Origin: JAJDZL01 sp965221175
GTDB lineage: Bacteria; Pseudomonadota; Gammaproteobacteria; Arenicellales; JAJDZL01
Length of the DNA stretch: 64,000 nucleotides
Assembly: GCA_965221175.1 (NCBI GenBank)
Contig: OZ244867.1
Coordinates: 2,604,001-2,668,000 of the forward strand
Direction: 5' to 3'
Positions 18,827-27,611 of this stretch are shown one piece after another; within the stretch, counting starts at the first letter, position 1; each line of letters begins with the position of its first letter. The notes below the pieces were generated by a model. That model ran no database searches. It saw nothing but the letters and a program-made list of their open reading frames with translations, and was not told where the DNA came from. Made by a program: the position numbers and the translations under genes.

Positions 18827-18839
18827 TACAAACATTGTA
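18827..18839. promoter_or_regulatory. Inverted repeat TACAA-ACA-TTGTA before the formate dehydrogenase operon
   Basis: A 13-base site with 5-base arms, 48-60 bases upstream of the fdsB start codon, a suitable position for an operator overlapping the promoter. It shares its half-sites with palindromes at 18918-18933 and 23226-23235. The half-sites resemble those of FadR/GntR-type regulators. That link is an inference, as no such regulator is in the window. Confidence 0.4.
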
Positions 18840-18917
18840 TTGCAGTATCAAAAAATCTGAACGAGAATACGGCGAGTTAAATTCACTTTCACAATCTGCT
18901 TGAAGCGCAAAGTATAT

Positions 18918-18933
18918 TACAAATATATTTGTA
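18918..18933. promoter_or_regulatory. Perfect 16-base palindrome TACAAATATATTTGTA
   Basis: A perfect palindrome within the 440-base spacer between fdsB and the formyltransferase-like gene. The arms TACAA/TTGTA are the same as in the site at 18827-18839, with a 6-base instead of 3-base spacer. It may be a second operator for the formate dehydrogenase unit. A+T richness raises the risk of a chance match. Confidence 0.35.
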
Positions 18934-19217
18934 TGTGAATGGGTCAATTTTGAGATTTGCTATCGAAGAGAATAACAGACGCCCCTGTCGGGAACCTCTA
19001 CGTTCGGCTGTGAGTTTATGTCAAATTCGATTGGATTGCTCACAATTTCCCTTCTACGCCAGGAACAGTTGATTTGATTAGACTAGGCTACGTCTGGTGT
19101 GAAAACAATGTCTAGTGACCGCTATGCGATTGAGCAACACATGCTTAAGCGGCGAAGGTAGGAGCAACTGAGCAGTTGTGCTCAACGGTTGCGTTGAGGT
19201 GAGGAACTTGAATCAAA

Positions 19218-20129
19218 TTACGTTCCCAATTTAACGCCGGAACACAGTCCGGAGTCTATTGCAAATTGTGCTGCGCTGATTTTCCCCGCGTCGCTGCGCA
19301 CCCGTTGCACCGTGATTTCGCCATCTAGTGCAGCAACATTAAAGCCAGATTCAGAGATCTTAGTGACACTGCCAGCAAGGCCGCCTGTAGAAGCGTTCTT
19401 GCCGCAGTCATAAATTCGCACGATATCGCCGTTCAAGGTAGTCCAGGCACCCGGCTGGGGATTGGTTCCTCGAATCAGGTTGTAAATCTCATTTGCCGGC
19501 CGCTTCCAGTCAATCTCAGCATCGGCCTTGCCACACCAGCCTTCGTAGCTTCCGGCACCAGGGTTTTGCGGAATTCGTGGTGCTGTTCCGTCTCGCACCA
19601 TTTTCAAAGCTTCCAGCATGGCATCTACGCCAAGTGGGAACAAATGACTAAAGTACAGACTTCCCAACGTATCATCAGGTTTGACGTCAACGGTTTTCTG
19701 AAGCAGGATGGGGCCGGTATCAAGACCGTCATCTGGCCAGAAAATGCTCAATCCGGTTTTTGTTTTTCCCTGAATAATCGGCCAGTTGATTGAACTTGGA
19801 CCTTTATGATCGGGCAGTAGGGACGGATGAAACTGAATCGAGCCGAATTTCGGAATGTTCAGTACTTCAGACGGAACGATCAAAGTAACATAGGCCATGA
19901 GACACAGATCAGCGTTGAGCTTTCTCATCTCATCGGCAACTTCTGCAGTCTTGTAAGAAGCAGGTTGAAATACGGGGATGCATGCACTTTCAGCAGTTTG
20001 CTTCAGTGGGTCGGGCCTGTTGCCGCTGTCTGGAGCACAGTAAACGGCTATCACGTTTTCACCGCGTTCCAGAAGCCGTTTCAGTACCGCCTCACCGAAT
20101 GCCTGCTGACCATGAACGATCAGTCTCAT
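19218..20129 (-). CDS. 10-formyltetrahydrofolate hydrolase/formyltransferase-like protein
   Basis: A 303-residue protein resembling the N-terminal hydrolase domain of 10-formyl-THF dehydrogenase (ALDH1L) more than methionyl-tRNA formyltransferase. The N-terminal Rossmann-like formyltransferase fold has catalytic His101 in FHPSLLPDHKG and Asp137 in DDGLDTGPILLQK, 36 residues apart as in ALDH1L. The C-terminal part matches the Fmt C-terminal domain (AEIDWKRPANEIYNLIRGTNPQPGA, given in pieces: AEIDWKRPA and IRGTNPQPGA). The carrier and aldehyde dehydrogenase domains are missing. It lies 11 bases after the CoA-transferase gene and upstream of formate dehydrogenase, so a role in moving or releasing the formyl group (formyl-CoA or 10-formyl-THF to formate) is likely but inferred. 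Confidence 0.8.
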   Translation of the reverse strand: MRLIVHGQQAFGEAVLKRLLERGENVIAVYCAPDSGNRPDPLKQTAESACIPVFQPASYKTAEVADEMRKLNADLCLMAYVTLIVPSEVLNIPKFGSIQFHPSLLPDHKGPSSINWPIIQGKTKTGLSIFWPDDGLDTGPILLQKTVDVKPDDTLGSLYFSHLFPLGVDAMLEALKMVRDGTAPRIPQNPGAGSYEGWCGKADAEIDWKRPANEIYNLIRGTNPQPGAWTTLNGDIVRIYDCGKNASTGGLAGSVTKISESGFNVAALDGEITVQRVRSDAGKISAAQFAIDSGLCSGVKLGT

Positions 20130-20140
20130 GTCACTGTGCT

Positions 20141-21382
20141 CTAAATGGCACCATTGCCGCGAAGCTCTTCAATTTCTTCCGCGCTGTAACCGAGAACACT
20201 CGTCAGAATTTCATCGGTGTGCTCTCCGAGCAGTGGCGATCGAGTGACTGTAGAAGGAGAATTCGATAATTTGATTGGATTGCCGACGGTTCTGTAAGCA
20301 CCACGGGTAGGGTGGTCGACTTCCGCAACCGTTCCGGTTTTCATCAATGCTTCTTCGTTCACCAGCTCTTCGATTGACAGGATGGGGCCGCAAGGAACGT
20401 TGAGTGAATTCAGTGTTTCCATGACCTCAAACTTGGTCTTCGTCATGGTCCACTGCTCAATCATATTGAAGCACTGGTCCAGTTTCGACAGTCGGGCTTT
20501 GGGTGTTGACCACTCCAGATCATCAATCAGCTCCTCTCGTCCAATCACGCGCATCAGGTGCGCCCAGCCGGGCGGTTGAATGATGACATACACATAGTCG
20601 TTCGGGCCGCCGGGACCGGTGCGCAGTGCCCAGCCTGGCTGACCGCCGCCGGAAGCGTTGCCAGCTCTCGGTACAGATGTTCCAAACTCACCGTTGGGAT
20701 ACTGCGGATACTCGGTCAAAGGACCGTGTGTAAGACGCTGCTGGTCGCGGAATTTTACTCGGCACAGATTCATGACGGCGTCCTGCATGGCGCATTCGAC
20801 TCGCTGCCCAACGCCGCTTGATTCTCGATGCACGAGTGCAGCGAGAATTCCGATAGCCAGATGAAGTCCTGTGCCGGTATCCCCGATTTGAGCGCCAGTA
20901 ACCGTTGGAGGGCCGTCATCAAAGCCCGTAGTACTGGCAGAGCCGCCGGTACATTGAGCAACGTTCTCGTAGACTTTGCAATCCTGATATGGGCCTTTGC
21001 CGAATCCCTTAACCGATGCGTAGATGAGCCGCGGGTTGATTTCGTGGATTTTCTCCCACGGAAATCCCATTCGATCTATCGCACCTGGCGCAAAATTCTC
21101 GACCAATACGTCACAGGTTCGAATCAAGCGCTCGAAGATTTCTTTACCTTTCTCATTCTTTGTATCCAGAGTCATGGACCGTTTGTTGTGATTCAGCATT
21201 GTGAAATACAAGCTATCCACATCCGGAATGTCACGAAGCTGTCCGCGAGTGGCATCTCCTGCACCGGCCCGCTCAACTTTGATTACGTCTGCGCCAAACC
21301 AGGCGAGCAGCTGCGTGCAGGTTGGACCAGACTGTACATGAGTCATGTCCAAAATACGAACTCCTTCCAGAGCTTTCCCCAT
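20141..21382 (-). CDS. frc: Formyl-CoA:oxalate CoA-transferase-like protein (CaiB/BaiF family)
   Basis: A class III CoA-transferase that is very similar along its length to Frc of Oxalobacter. Shared landmarks include THVQSGPTCTQ, VDSLYFTMLNHNKRS, VENFAPGAIDRMGF, KVYENVAQC and the C-terminal LLGEHTDEIL. The catalytic aspartate is Asp168 in GAQIGDTGTG (Asp169 in Oxalobacter Frc). Frc moves CoA from formyl-CoA to oxalate. I placed the start at ATG 21382 (MGKALEGVRILDMTH), which follows AGAAGGAGAAGG. The frame extends upstream but with no family similarity. It follows the ThDP enzyme gene after 32 bases. Confidence 0.88.
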   Translation of the reverse strand: MGKALEGVRILDMTHVQSGPTCTQLLAWFGADVIKVERAGAGDATRGQLRDIPDVDSLYFTMLNHNKRSMTLDTKNEKGKEIFERLIRTCDVLVENFAPGAIDRMGFPWEKIHEINPRLIYASVKGFGKGPYQDCKVYENVAQCTGGSASTTGFDDGPPTVTGAQIGDTGTGLHLAIGILAALVHRESSGVGQRVECAMQDAVMNLCRVKFRDQQRLTHGPLTEYPQYPNGEFGTSVPRAGNASGGGQPGWALRTGPGGPNDYVYVIIQPPGWAHLMRVIGREELIDDLEWSTPKARLSKLDQCFNMIEQWTMTKTKFEVMETLNSLNVPCGPILSIEELVNEEALMKTGTVAEVDHPTRGAYRTVGNPIKLSNSPSTVTRSPLLGEHTDEILTSVLGYSAEEIEELRGNGAI

Positions 21383-21414
21383 TAAACCTTCTCCTTCTGA
21401 CTGTACACGGATAA

Positions 21415-23160
21415 TTATTTGTACATAGTCTGTGCTTTGGTTCCGGGAGCGTATTCGGACGGATCCACCCAAATATTGATGACCGCCGAAAGACCGGTAC
21501 CTGCGACTTGTTCTCTCGCTCTCCTCAGAGCGGGTGCAATTTCAGCGGGATCGTGAACTTCTTCACCATAACCGCCTAGCATTTCAGCGAACTTGGAAAA
21601 CGGCACATCACCAAGAAGATTTCCGACACCGCCACGTTCCTCGCCGTATTTGGCGATTTGTCCATAGCGTATCTGATTCATGGCGCTGTTGTTGCCGATA
21701 ACCGCAATGTAGGGGGCGCCAAAACGATTAGCGGTTTCCATATCAAATGCGGTCATTCCAAATGAGCCATCTCCATAATAGCAAAGTACTTCCTTATGCG
21801 GATGTGCAAGTTTCGACGCCAATGAAAAGGCGGTGCCTACTCCGAGAGTGCCTAGGGGACCTGGATCCATCCAGTGACCAGGCATTCGAGGCTGAACTAC
21901 TTGGGCAGATATTGTAACGACATCGCCACCGTCACCGATGTAAATCGTGTCTTCGGTAAGAAATTCATTGATTTCCCAAGCGACTCGATACGGATGAATG
22001 GGTTTGCGATCCGAGAGGAACAGGCTCTTTAGTTTTTCCGATCGATTGTATTCCTCAACCCGAAGCTCACTGAGCCAAGTTTTTCGATCGATGGAGTTGC
22101 TTCGATTGTCAGATCCAGCGGCTTCAACGACTGCTTTCAGAATCGTTCCAGGACCACCTGTCAGTCCCAGTGATATGTCGCGGTTTTTGCCAACCGTTCT
22201 GTAGTCCATGTCAATTTGAACGACTGTTGCTTCAGCACGTAGTCGTCGGCCATATCCCATGCGAAAATCGAACGGTGTTCCAACGATCAGGACTAGGTCT
22301 GCTTTGTCAAATGCCATACGCCGCGTTCGGTGGTAGTGGTTGGGATCTTCAGGCGGGAGGGTGCCGCGGGCCGAACCGTTGAAATATGCCGGAACGTTGA
22401 ATGCCCTGATGAATTCGATGGCTGCATCGGTAGAGCCAGAAGTCCACACCTGAGTACCGAACAGTACACAAGGTTTTTTTGCCACAGACAGCAGTTGTGC
22501 CAATTTCTCAATATCCTGTGGGTCTCCCAACATTTTGGTAGAGGAACGATAAGCATTGGATGCTGGAATCCTTGCATTGTCGAATTCAATAGTTGCATCC
22601 AGAACATCGCGGGGAATTTCCAGGAACGACGGGCCGGGTGCACCGTTGTAGCATTCTCTGGATGCCATGGAAACCATGTCGGCAATTCGGTCCGTACTGC
22701 GTACGCTTGCGGAAAACTTGGTGATTGGCGTCATTAGATCGACATGCGGCAAATCCTGCAGCGATCCCATCTTGTGCTGGGTAAGGGAGCCTTGACCGCC
22801 AATGTGTATAACTGGACTCTCAGCCCGAAAAGCGTTAGCAATTCCAGTAACAGCATTTGTGCAACCCGGACCTGCGGTTGTTACAACGCATCCGGTTTGT
22901 CGAGTCTGGCGCGCATAGCCATCAGCAGCGTGAGCTGCAACCTGCTCATGTCGTACATCAATGATGCGAATGCCTTCGTCTATACATCCATCGTAAATGT
23001 CAATAATGTGTCCACCGCACAATGTAAAAATTGTGTCAATTCCTTCATTGCGCAAGGCTTTTGCAACCAGATGTCCGCCCGAAATTGGATCTATTCCTGT
23101 GACGACATCTGATTTTAGTGATTCGTTTGTGTTAATTGCAGTTGCCGATTTCATACTCAA
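21415..23160 (-). CDS. IlvG-type ThDP-dependent decarboxylase/lyase, probably acting on oxalyl-CoA or a related acyl-CoA
   Basis: A 581-residue enzyme with three acetolactate synthase-like domains. The activating Glu is Glu72 in RHEQVAAHAADGYAR, and the ThDP/Mg motif starts YYGDGSFGM near residue 462 and ends at IGNN. It resembles mycobacterial IlvG and unassigned acetolactate synthase-like proteins more than Oxalobacter Oxc, which it does not match in the opening GIPITN region (here LCGGHIIDIYDG). Being first in a unit with frc argues that it handles an acyl-CoA such as oxalyl-CoA, giving formyl-CoA. A 2-hydroxyacyl-CoA lyase or true acetolactate synthase activity is also possible. It diverges from the ABC transporter. 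Confidence 0.82.
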   Translation of the reverse strand: MSMKSATAINTNESLKSDVVTGIDPISGGHLVAKALRNEGIDTIFTLCGGHIIDIYDGCIDEGIRIIDVRHEQVAAHAADGYARQTRQTGCVVTTAGPGCTNAVTGIANAFRAESPVIHIGGQGSLTQHKMGSLQDLPHVDLMTPITKFSASVRSTDRIADMVSMASRECYNGAPGPSFLEIPRDVLDATIEFDNARIPASNAYRSSTKMLGDPQDIEKLAQLLSVAKKPCVLFGTQVWTSGSTDAAIEFIRAFNVPAYFNGSARGTLPPEDPNHYHRTRRMAFDKADLVLIVGTPFDFRMGYGRRLRAEATVVQIDMDYRTVGKNRDISLGLTGGPGTILKAVVEAAGSDNRSNSIDRKTWLSELRVEEYNRSEKLKSLFLSDRKPIHPYRVAWEINEFLTEDTIYIGDGGDVVTISAQVVQPRMPGHWMDPGPLGTLGVGTAFSLASKLAHPHKEVLCYYGDGSFGMTAFDMETANRFGAPYIAVIGNNSAMNQIRYGQIAKYGEERGGVGNLLGDVPFSKFAEMLGGYGEEVHDPAEIAPALRRAREQVAGTGLSAVINIWVDPSEYAPGTKAQTMYK

Positions 23161-23225
23161 TTACCTCTATGAGTGGTTCAGTCCGGATATGAATCTGTCG
23201 AAAGCAATTCATGTCAATTCGAATT

Positions 23226-23235
23226 TTGTATACAA
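23226..23235. promoter_or_regulatory. Perfect palindrome TTGTATACAA, candidate GntR-type operator
   Basis: It lies 66-75 bases upstream of the ThDP enzyme start and fits the yGT-N-ACr half-site pattern known for FadR/GntR-family regulators. The same half-sites, in the other arrangement, occur before the formate dehydrogenase operon. Confidence 0.4.
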
Positions 23236-23243
23236 TATACCAG

Positions 23244-23274
23244 ATTAATTCATAGCGTTCAACTATGAATTAAT
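23244..23274. repeat. Perfect 12-base inverted repeat with 7-base loop
   Basis: ATTAATTCATAG and CTATGAATTAAT flank CGTTCAA. The stem is A+T-rich and lies in the middle of the divergent promoter region. It could be an operator for a large dimer or tetramer, or a transcript hairpin in the leader of the minus-strand unit. No regulator is recognised. Confidence 0.45.
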
Positions 23275-23452
23275 TAACTTCTTTTCTGTTGGGCTCAATC
23301 TCATACCAAAACAAGAATCATTCGACTAATCTTTGGAGTTCTCGTCGACTCAGACCTTGTTAATCCACCAATTTCCAAAAATATATTCATCCAAAAATGA
23401 ATTGCATATAATCAAAATCAATTGTTGCAAATTACATTAGGAGTTAAAGAAT

Positions 23453-24586
23453 ATGAACTATAAAAAAGATGACATAGTCGAGATGTTTGCAACGGGGCAG
23501 ATGTCTCGACGAAAATTCAACACCTTGCTAGCTTCCTTGGGCGTGACAACCGTATCTTTTCCACTGATGACAGGAACGGCTAGTGCCGCCGCTTCTGATC
23601 ATCCGAGTGTATTTACCTGGGAAGGATGGGACGCGCAGGAGCATCACGGACAGTATTTTGAAAAATATGGGGAATATCCGAATTTTTCTATTTTCGGTGA
23701 TGAAGAAGAGGCTTTTTCAAAGATGAGAGCAGGTGCGAAGTTTGACGTAACCCACCCGTGCACTTACGTAGTCGAAAAGTGGCGAGATGCTGGAATTCTT
23801 CAGCCGATTGACACGAGCCGTTTGAGTCATTATCCCGACGTCATACCGAGTTTGAAGGAAATTCCCGGAATGAACGTTAACGGAGACGTGTATTTTGTCG
23901 CAGCGGACTGGGGAAACACCTCTGTTCTCTATCGTCCGGACCTGGTCGATGAAAAATACCAAGAAGAAGAAACTTGGGGTATTTTGTGGGATGAGCGCTA
24001 CGCCGGCCGCCTCTCAATGGCTGACAGCCTGATTGACGGGGTTATGGTCGCCGCAATTTATGGAGGTGCCGCAGATCCTTTCAACATGACGGAAACTGAA
24101 GTTGATGTGACGCGCGAGTTGCTGCGCAAGCAGTTGCCCTTGATGCGTTACTACTGGACAAGCCCGACGGACATAGAGAACGCCATGGCCAGCGGAGAGC
24201 TTGTTGCAACCAGTGCCTGGAATGATGCATATGTCGCGTTAAAGAATGAAGGGCACAATGTCAAGTACATGAATCCAAAAGAAGGAGCCATGACTTGGGT
24301 TTGTGGGTTCTGCCTCATGTCAGACGCCGACCCAGATAAGCTCGATAAGAGTTACGATGCGATTGACGCTTTCCTGAGCCCGGAATCCGGCGCGTTTGAG
24401 ATTGTTGAGGAGGGTTACGGTCATTCCAATCAACAAGCATTCGAGCTTGTCGATGAAGCTACACTTGCCGAACTCGGTCTTTCCAGAGATCCAGGAGCAC
24501 TTCTTGGTCAGGGCATTTTCCAAGTTGCAATTAAGAATGAAGCAGTGCTGCAAGGCATGTTCGAGGAAGTTAAAGCTGGATTGTAA
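23453..24586 (+). CDS. ABC transporter substrate-binding protein, PotD/polyamine type
   Basis: A 377-residue periplasmic binding protein of the spermidine/putrescine family. The N-terminus has a Tat-like SRRKF motif at residues 18-22 before a hydrophobic stretch and a likely cleavage site after ASA, so export in folded form is likely. The mature part has family features (FTWEGWDAQEHH, YVVEKWRDAGILQPID, ADWGNTSVLYRPD, TSAWNDAYVAL). The ATG follows TAGGAG. The substrate cannot be read from sequence: polyamines are the default, but the divergent oxalate-type genes make a small acid or related compound possible. A strong hairpin lies between this gene and the permeases. Confidence 0.88.
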   Translation: MNYKKDDIVEMFATGQMSRRKFNTLLASLGVTTVSFPLMTGTASAAASDHPSVFTWEGWDAQEHHGQYFEKYGEYPNFSIFGDEEEAFSKMRAGAKFDVTHPCTYVVEKWRDAGILQPIDTSRLSHYPDVIPSLKEIPGMNVNGDVYFVAADWGNTSVLYRPDLVDEKYQEEETWGILWDERYAGRLSMADSLIDGVMVAAIYGGAADPFNMTETEVDVTRELLRKQLPLMRYYWTSPTDIENAMASGELVATSAWNDAYVALKNEGHNVKYMNPKEGAMTWVCGFCLMSDADPDKLDKSYDAIDAFLSPESGAFEIVEEGYGHSNQQAFELVDEATLAELGLSRDPGALLGQGIFQVAIKNEAVLQGMFEEVKAGL

Positions 24587-24636
24587 GCAGAGTCCAGTAC
24601 ATATTTAGGCTCCGTTACACGAGTCAATTGAAATTT

Positions 24637-24665
24637 CCGGGATTCTCATCCGTTGAGAATCCCGG
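24637..24665 (+). terminator. Strong intercistronic stem-loop after the binding-protein gene
   Basis: CCGGGATTCTCA and TGAGAATCCCGG pair perfectly (12 bp, loop TCCGT), about 50 bases after the binding-protein stop and 100 bases before the permease gene. No U-tract follows, so rather than a full terminator it may stabilise the upstream mRNA or partly attenuate, giving more binding protein than permease, as is known for other ABC operons. Confidence 0.7.
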
Positions 24666-24767
24666 ATCTGCCTCGTTTGAATAAGCACGCTTGGTAATTT
24701 CACCTTGTAAACTGTATGTTCGCCTGAGCATTGGATAACCCGATTTCACTGATTTGGCGACCCTTTT

Positions 24768-25682
24768 GTGAGTGCACTGACAACATCATCCGATCGAACG
24801 CTTGTCGAGAGACTTCGAATCGGCTTTCGAAAGAGCGAAACCGCGAAGGGCTATACGCTCCTTTCTCCAACGCTCTTAATAGTTCTGCTTGGACTATTAT
24901 TTCCATTACTGATACTGCTTACTCTCAGTTTTTGGAAGCAGGATTACGTCGATCTCATTCAGACTTTCACCCTGACCAACTATGCAGATTTCTTCAGAAA
25001 GAAAATCTACTACCTGATTCTTTATCGCTCCATACGCATATCAGCATTTGTCATGTTTGTGACGGTGATCCTGGCTTATCCGCTCGCCTACTTCATCGCA
25101 TTTCATGTTCAGAAAAACAAGATCATGTGGATTATTCTGGTGACGATTCCATTTTGGACCAGTTACTTACTGAGAGTGTTTTCTTGGAAAGTAATTCTTG
25201 GCTACAACGGCGTGATCAATTCCAGCTTGATGTCATTGGGAATCCTAACTGAACCGCTTCAGTTCCTGTTATACAACCCGATAGCCGTGGTGATCACACT
25301 AGCTCATGCCTGGGCTGCAGTCGCAATTCTGCCTATTTATGTTTCTTTGGAAAAAATCGATCGATCACTTATTGAAGCGGCACGAGATTTAGGTGAAAAC
25401 GCGGTCATGACTTTCATTCGAGTTACTTTGCCTTTATCGCTTCCCGGAGTGATTGCCGCATCTTTGCTAGTATTCATTCCCACTGTTGGAGATTATGTTA
25501 CGCCTGCACTCGTAGGCGGTCCGCGAGGGCTGATGATTGGCAACATCATTCAGTCCATGTTTGGCAAAGCTCTGAACTGGCCACTGGGTGCGGCGCTGTC
25601 CATTATCACTATGCTGACAGTAACGGCCGCGGTCTGCGTGCTGTTGGGCGGAACGCACCTGTTCCGCAAGAAAGTAGGGTAA
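24768..25682 (+). CDS. ABC transporter permease, PotB type
   Basis: A 304-residue inner-membrane permease with about six helices. The coupling (EAA) loop reads EAARDLGENAVMTFIRVTLPLSLPG near residue 205, given here as its landmarks EAARDLGENA and VTLPLSLPG. It starts with GTG after the intercistronic hairpin and is followed after 6 bases by the PotC-type permease. The family is spermidine/putrescine-type. Confidence 0.9.
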   Translation: MSALTTSSDRTLVERLRIGFRKSETAKGYTLLSPTLLIVLLGLLFPLLILLTLSFWKQDYVDLIQTFTLTNYADFFRKKIYYLILYRSIRISAFVMFVTVILAYPLAYFIAFHVQKNKIMWIILVTIPFWTSYLLRVFSWKVILGYNGVINSSLMSLGILTEPLQFLLYNPIAVVITLAHAWAAVAILPIYVSLEKIDRSLIEAARDLGENAVMTFIRVTLPLSLPGVIAASLLVFIPTVGDYVTPALVGGPRGLMIGNIIQSMFGKALNWPLGAALSIITMLTVTAAVCVLLGGTHLFRKKVG

Positions 25683-25688
25683 CTGAAA

Positions 25689-26498
25689 ATGCACGCGACG
25701 AAAAAACGAGTGAACGGTCTTGCAGTTTATTCAGTTTTTTATTTGATGTTCCTGTATGCGCCCGTTGCAGTATTACCGCTGTTTTCATTCAACGATTCGC
25801 AGTACGTAACCTTTCCAATAGTCGGATTTACGTTTAAATGGTACGCTCAGTTGGCAGTCAGTCACGGACTTCAGAATGCATTCATCAATAGTTTGAAAGT
25901 TGGAATCTGCGTTGCATTGTTGAGTACGATTCTCGGCATATTCGCAGCCAAAGCCGTAACTCGATACCGTATGAGAAGGAGCGGCATGTTAGTTGGCTTC
26001 ATCATGGTGCCGCTTGTAATTCCTGAAATAATTCTGGGTATTTCGTTGTTGATGACGTTCAGTGTTGGTGGAGTGAAGTTGTCCCTGATTACGATAGGCA
26101 TTGGTCATCTGATGTTGTGCACACCATTTTCCATGCTCGTTCTCATATCGAGAATGGAGGGATTCGACAAGAGTCTGGAAGAGGCCTCCCAGGACTTAGG
26201 AGAGAATGCCTGGTGGACATTCTGGCGGGTGACCTTTCCGGTCATCAAACCGGGTGTTATTGCGAGTGTCCTGCTAACCTTTACAATTTCATTTGACGAA
26301 TTCGTCCTGGCGTTCTTTCTCGGGGGCACCGATGCGACTTTGCCGTTGCATATATGGAGCCAGTTGCGATTCCCAGATAAGTTGCCATCGGTTCTTGCGC
26401 TCGGTGCGATAATCGTTGTTGCCTCTACCATCGTTATTTTCGCTGCGGAGTGGATACGCCGAGGCGGAGTTCAACTGACCAAGCAATCGAAAATCTAA
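25689..26498 (+). CDS. ABC transporter permease, PotC type
   Basis: A 269-residue permease with about six helices and the EAA loop EEASQDLGENAWWTFWRVTF. It pairs with the PotB-type permease to form the channel. The stop codon abuts the ATG of the ATPase gene. LTFTISFDEFVLAFFLGG near the C-terminus is characteristic of PotC proteins. Confidence 0.9.
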   Translation: MHATKKRVNGLAVYSVFYLMFLYAPVAVLPLFSFNDSQYVTFPIVGFTFKWYAQLAVSHGLQNAFINSLKVGICVALLSTILGIFAAKAVTRYRMRRSGMLVGFIMVPLVIPEIILGISLLMTFSVGGVKLSLITIGIGHLMLCTPFSMLVLISRMEGFDKSLEEASQDLGENAWWTFWRVTFPVIKPGVIASVLLTFTISFDEFVLAFFLGGTDATLPLHIWSQLRFPDKLPSVLALGAIIVVASTIVIFAAEWIRRGGVQLTKQSKI

Positions 26499-27611
26499 AT
26501 GTCCGATGTAATCGTTTCAATTAACAACGTGACTAAGGATTTTGGCAAAGTTCGTGCGGTGAACAATGCCAATATCAATGTCATGAAAGGCGAGTTTTTC
26601 TCTCTTTTGGGTCCCTCCGGCTGTGGCAAGACGACGTTGCTGAGAATGCTGGCAGGATTCGAGTTGCCGACTGAAGGGGACATCCAAATTGATGGTCAAG
26701 ACGTAACGTTATCGCCGCCTAATTTTCGTCCAGTCAACATGGTATTTCAGAACTATGCGATCTTCCCACATTTGAATGTCGCATCAAATATCGCATTTGG
26801 AATGAGGAAATCGGGTCTCTCCAAACAGGATCTCAACGAAGAAATTGAGAAAATGCTGGAACTGATCAAGCTTCCAGGTTACGGAGAACGTGGATCGACT
26901 GAGCTTTCGGGCGGGCAACGTCAGCGTGTTGCGCTGGCTAGGGCGTTGATCAAAAAACCGAAAGTGCTATTGCTGGATGAACCTCTGGGAGCACTGGACA
27001 AGAAACTGAGAGAACAGATGCAGATTGAATTGCGCCTGTTGCAGCAGCATGTAGGAATCACTTTTGTCTTTGTCACGCACGATCAGGAAGAGGCATTAAC
27101 GCTTTCGGATCGAATTGCAGTGATGAACCACGGCGACATTATTGAGGTTTCGAGCCCTGGGCAACTCTACGAAAGTCCGAAGTCTCGTTTTGTGGCAGAT
27201 TTCATTGGCACCATCAACTTTTTCAATTGCACGCTCAAGGATTATTCGGATGGCGTCTGCATAGGAGATTGCCCCGATTTGGGATCAGTTCGGATGGTCT
27301 GTCGCAACCCTTCGGTAGCAGTTGGGGATAAGTTTATTCTGGCAATTCGACCGGAAAAGCTGTCGCTGTCCTTTGAAGAGTTGGCTGAACCCTACAATGC
27401 CATCCAGGGACGAATGGGACCTTCAGCCTATCTCGGTGATCGAAGTCATTTGTACATTCACATCCAAGGTCGAGATGAACCCATATCTGTAGCACTGCAG
27501 AATCTTTCCGGCTCATTGGACATGATTCGAAACGCCAATCGGGAAGTTTGGCTGTCCTGGTCAGATGATGCGGCAGTAATGCTTCCGTTCGAGGAGTCTC
27601 ACAGCGAATGA
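26499..27611 (+). CDS. ABC transporter ATP-binding protein, PotA type
   Basis: The 370-residue ATPase energises the importer. Visible motifs are Walker A GPSGCGKTTLL, the Q-loop VFQNYAIFPH, the signature LSGGQRQRVALARAL, Walker B LLLDEPLGALD and the switch His in FVTHDQEEA. A C-terminal TOBE domain (FILAIRPEKLSL) follows. It begins directly after the PotC-type gene and overlaps argC by 4 nt (ATGA). Confidence 0.94.
   Translation: MSDVIVSINNVTKDFGKVRAVNNANINVMKGEFFSLLGPSGCGKTTLLRMLAGFELPTEGDIQIDGQDVTLSPPNFRPVNMVFQNYAIFPHLNVASNIAFGMRKSGLSKQDLNEEIEKMLELIKLPGYGERGSTELSGGQRQRVALARALIKKPKVLLLDEPLGALDKKLREQMQIELRLLQQHVGITFVFVTHDQEEALTLSDRIAVMNHGDIIEVSSPGQLYESPKSRFVADFIGTINFFNCTLKDYSDGVCIGDCPDLGSVRMVCRNPSVAVGDKFILAIRPEKLSLSFEELAEPYNAIQGRMGPSAYLGDRSHLYIHIQGRDEPISVALQNLSGSLDMIRNANREVWLSWSDDAAVMLPFEESHSE

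Larger units (their letters stand above)
18780..19217. other. Intergenic region upstream of the formate dehydrogenase operon
   Basis: About 440 bases without a convincing gene between two same-strand units. It holds the two TACAA/TTGTA palindromes. The length and these sites suggest that the formate dehydrogenase pair has its own promoter rather than being read only from the upstream oxalate-type genes. Confidence 0.5.
23161..23452. other. Divergent promoter region between the ThDP enzyme and the ABC importer
   Basis: A 292-base A+T-rich spacer between divergent units. It contains TTGTATACAA (23226-23235) and a long inverted repeat (23244-23274). The arrangement suits a shared regulatory region that controls both the oxalate-type enzymes and the importer. 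Confidence 0.55.

Noticed and set aside
21415..23160. Acetolactate synthase of branched-chain amino acid synthesis
   Set aside because: No small subunit gene (ilvH) or other ilv gene is adjacent, and a close Frc homologue follows, so an acyl-CoA role is favoured. It is not excluded.
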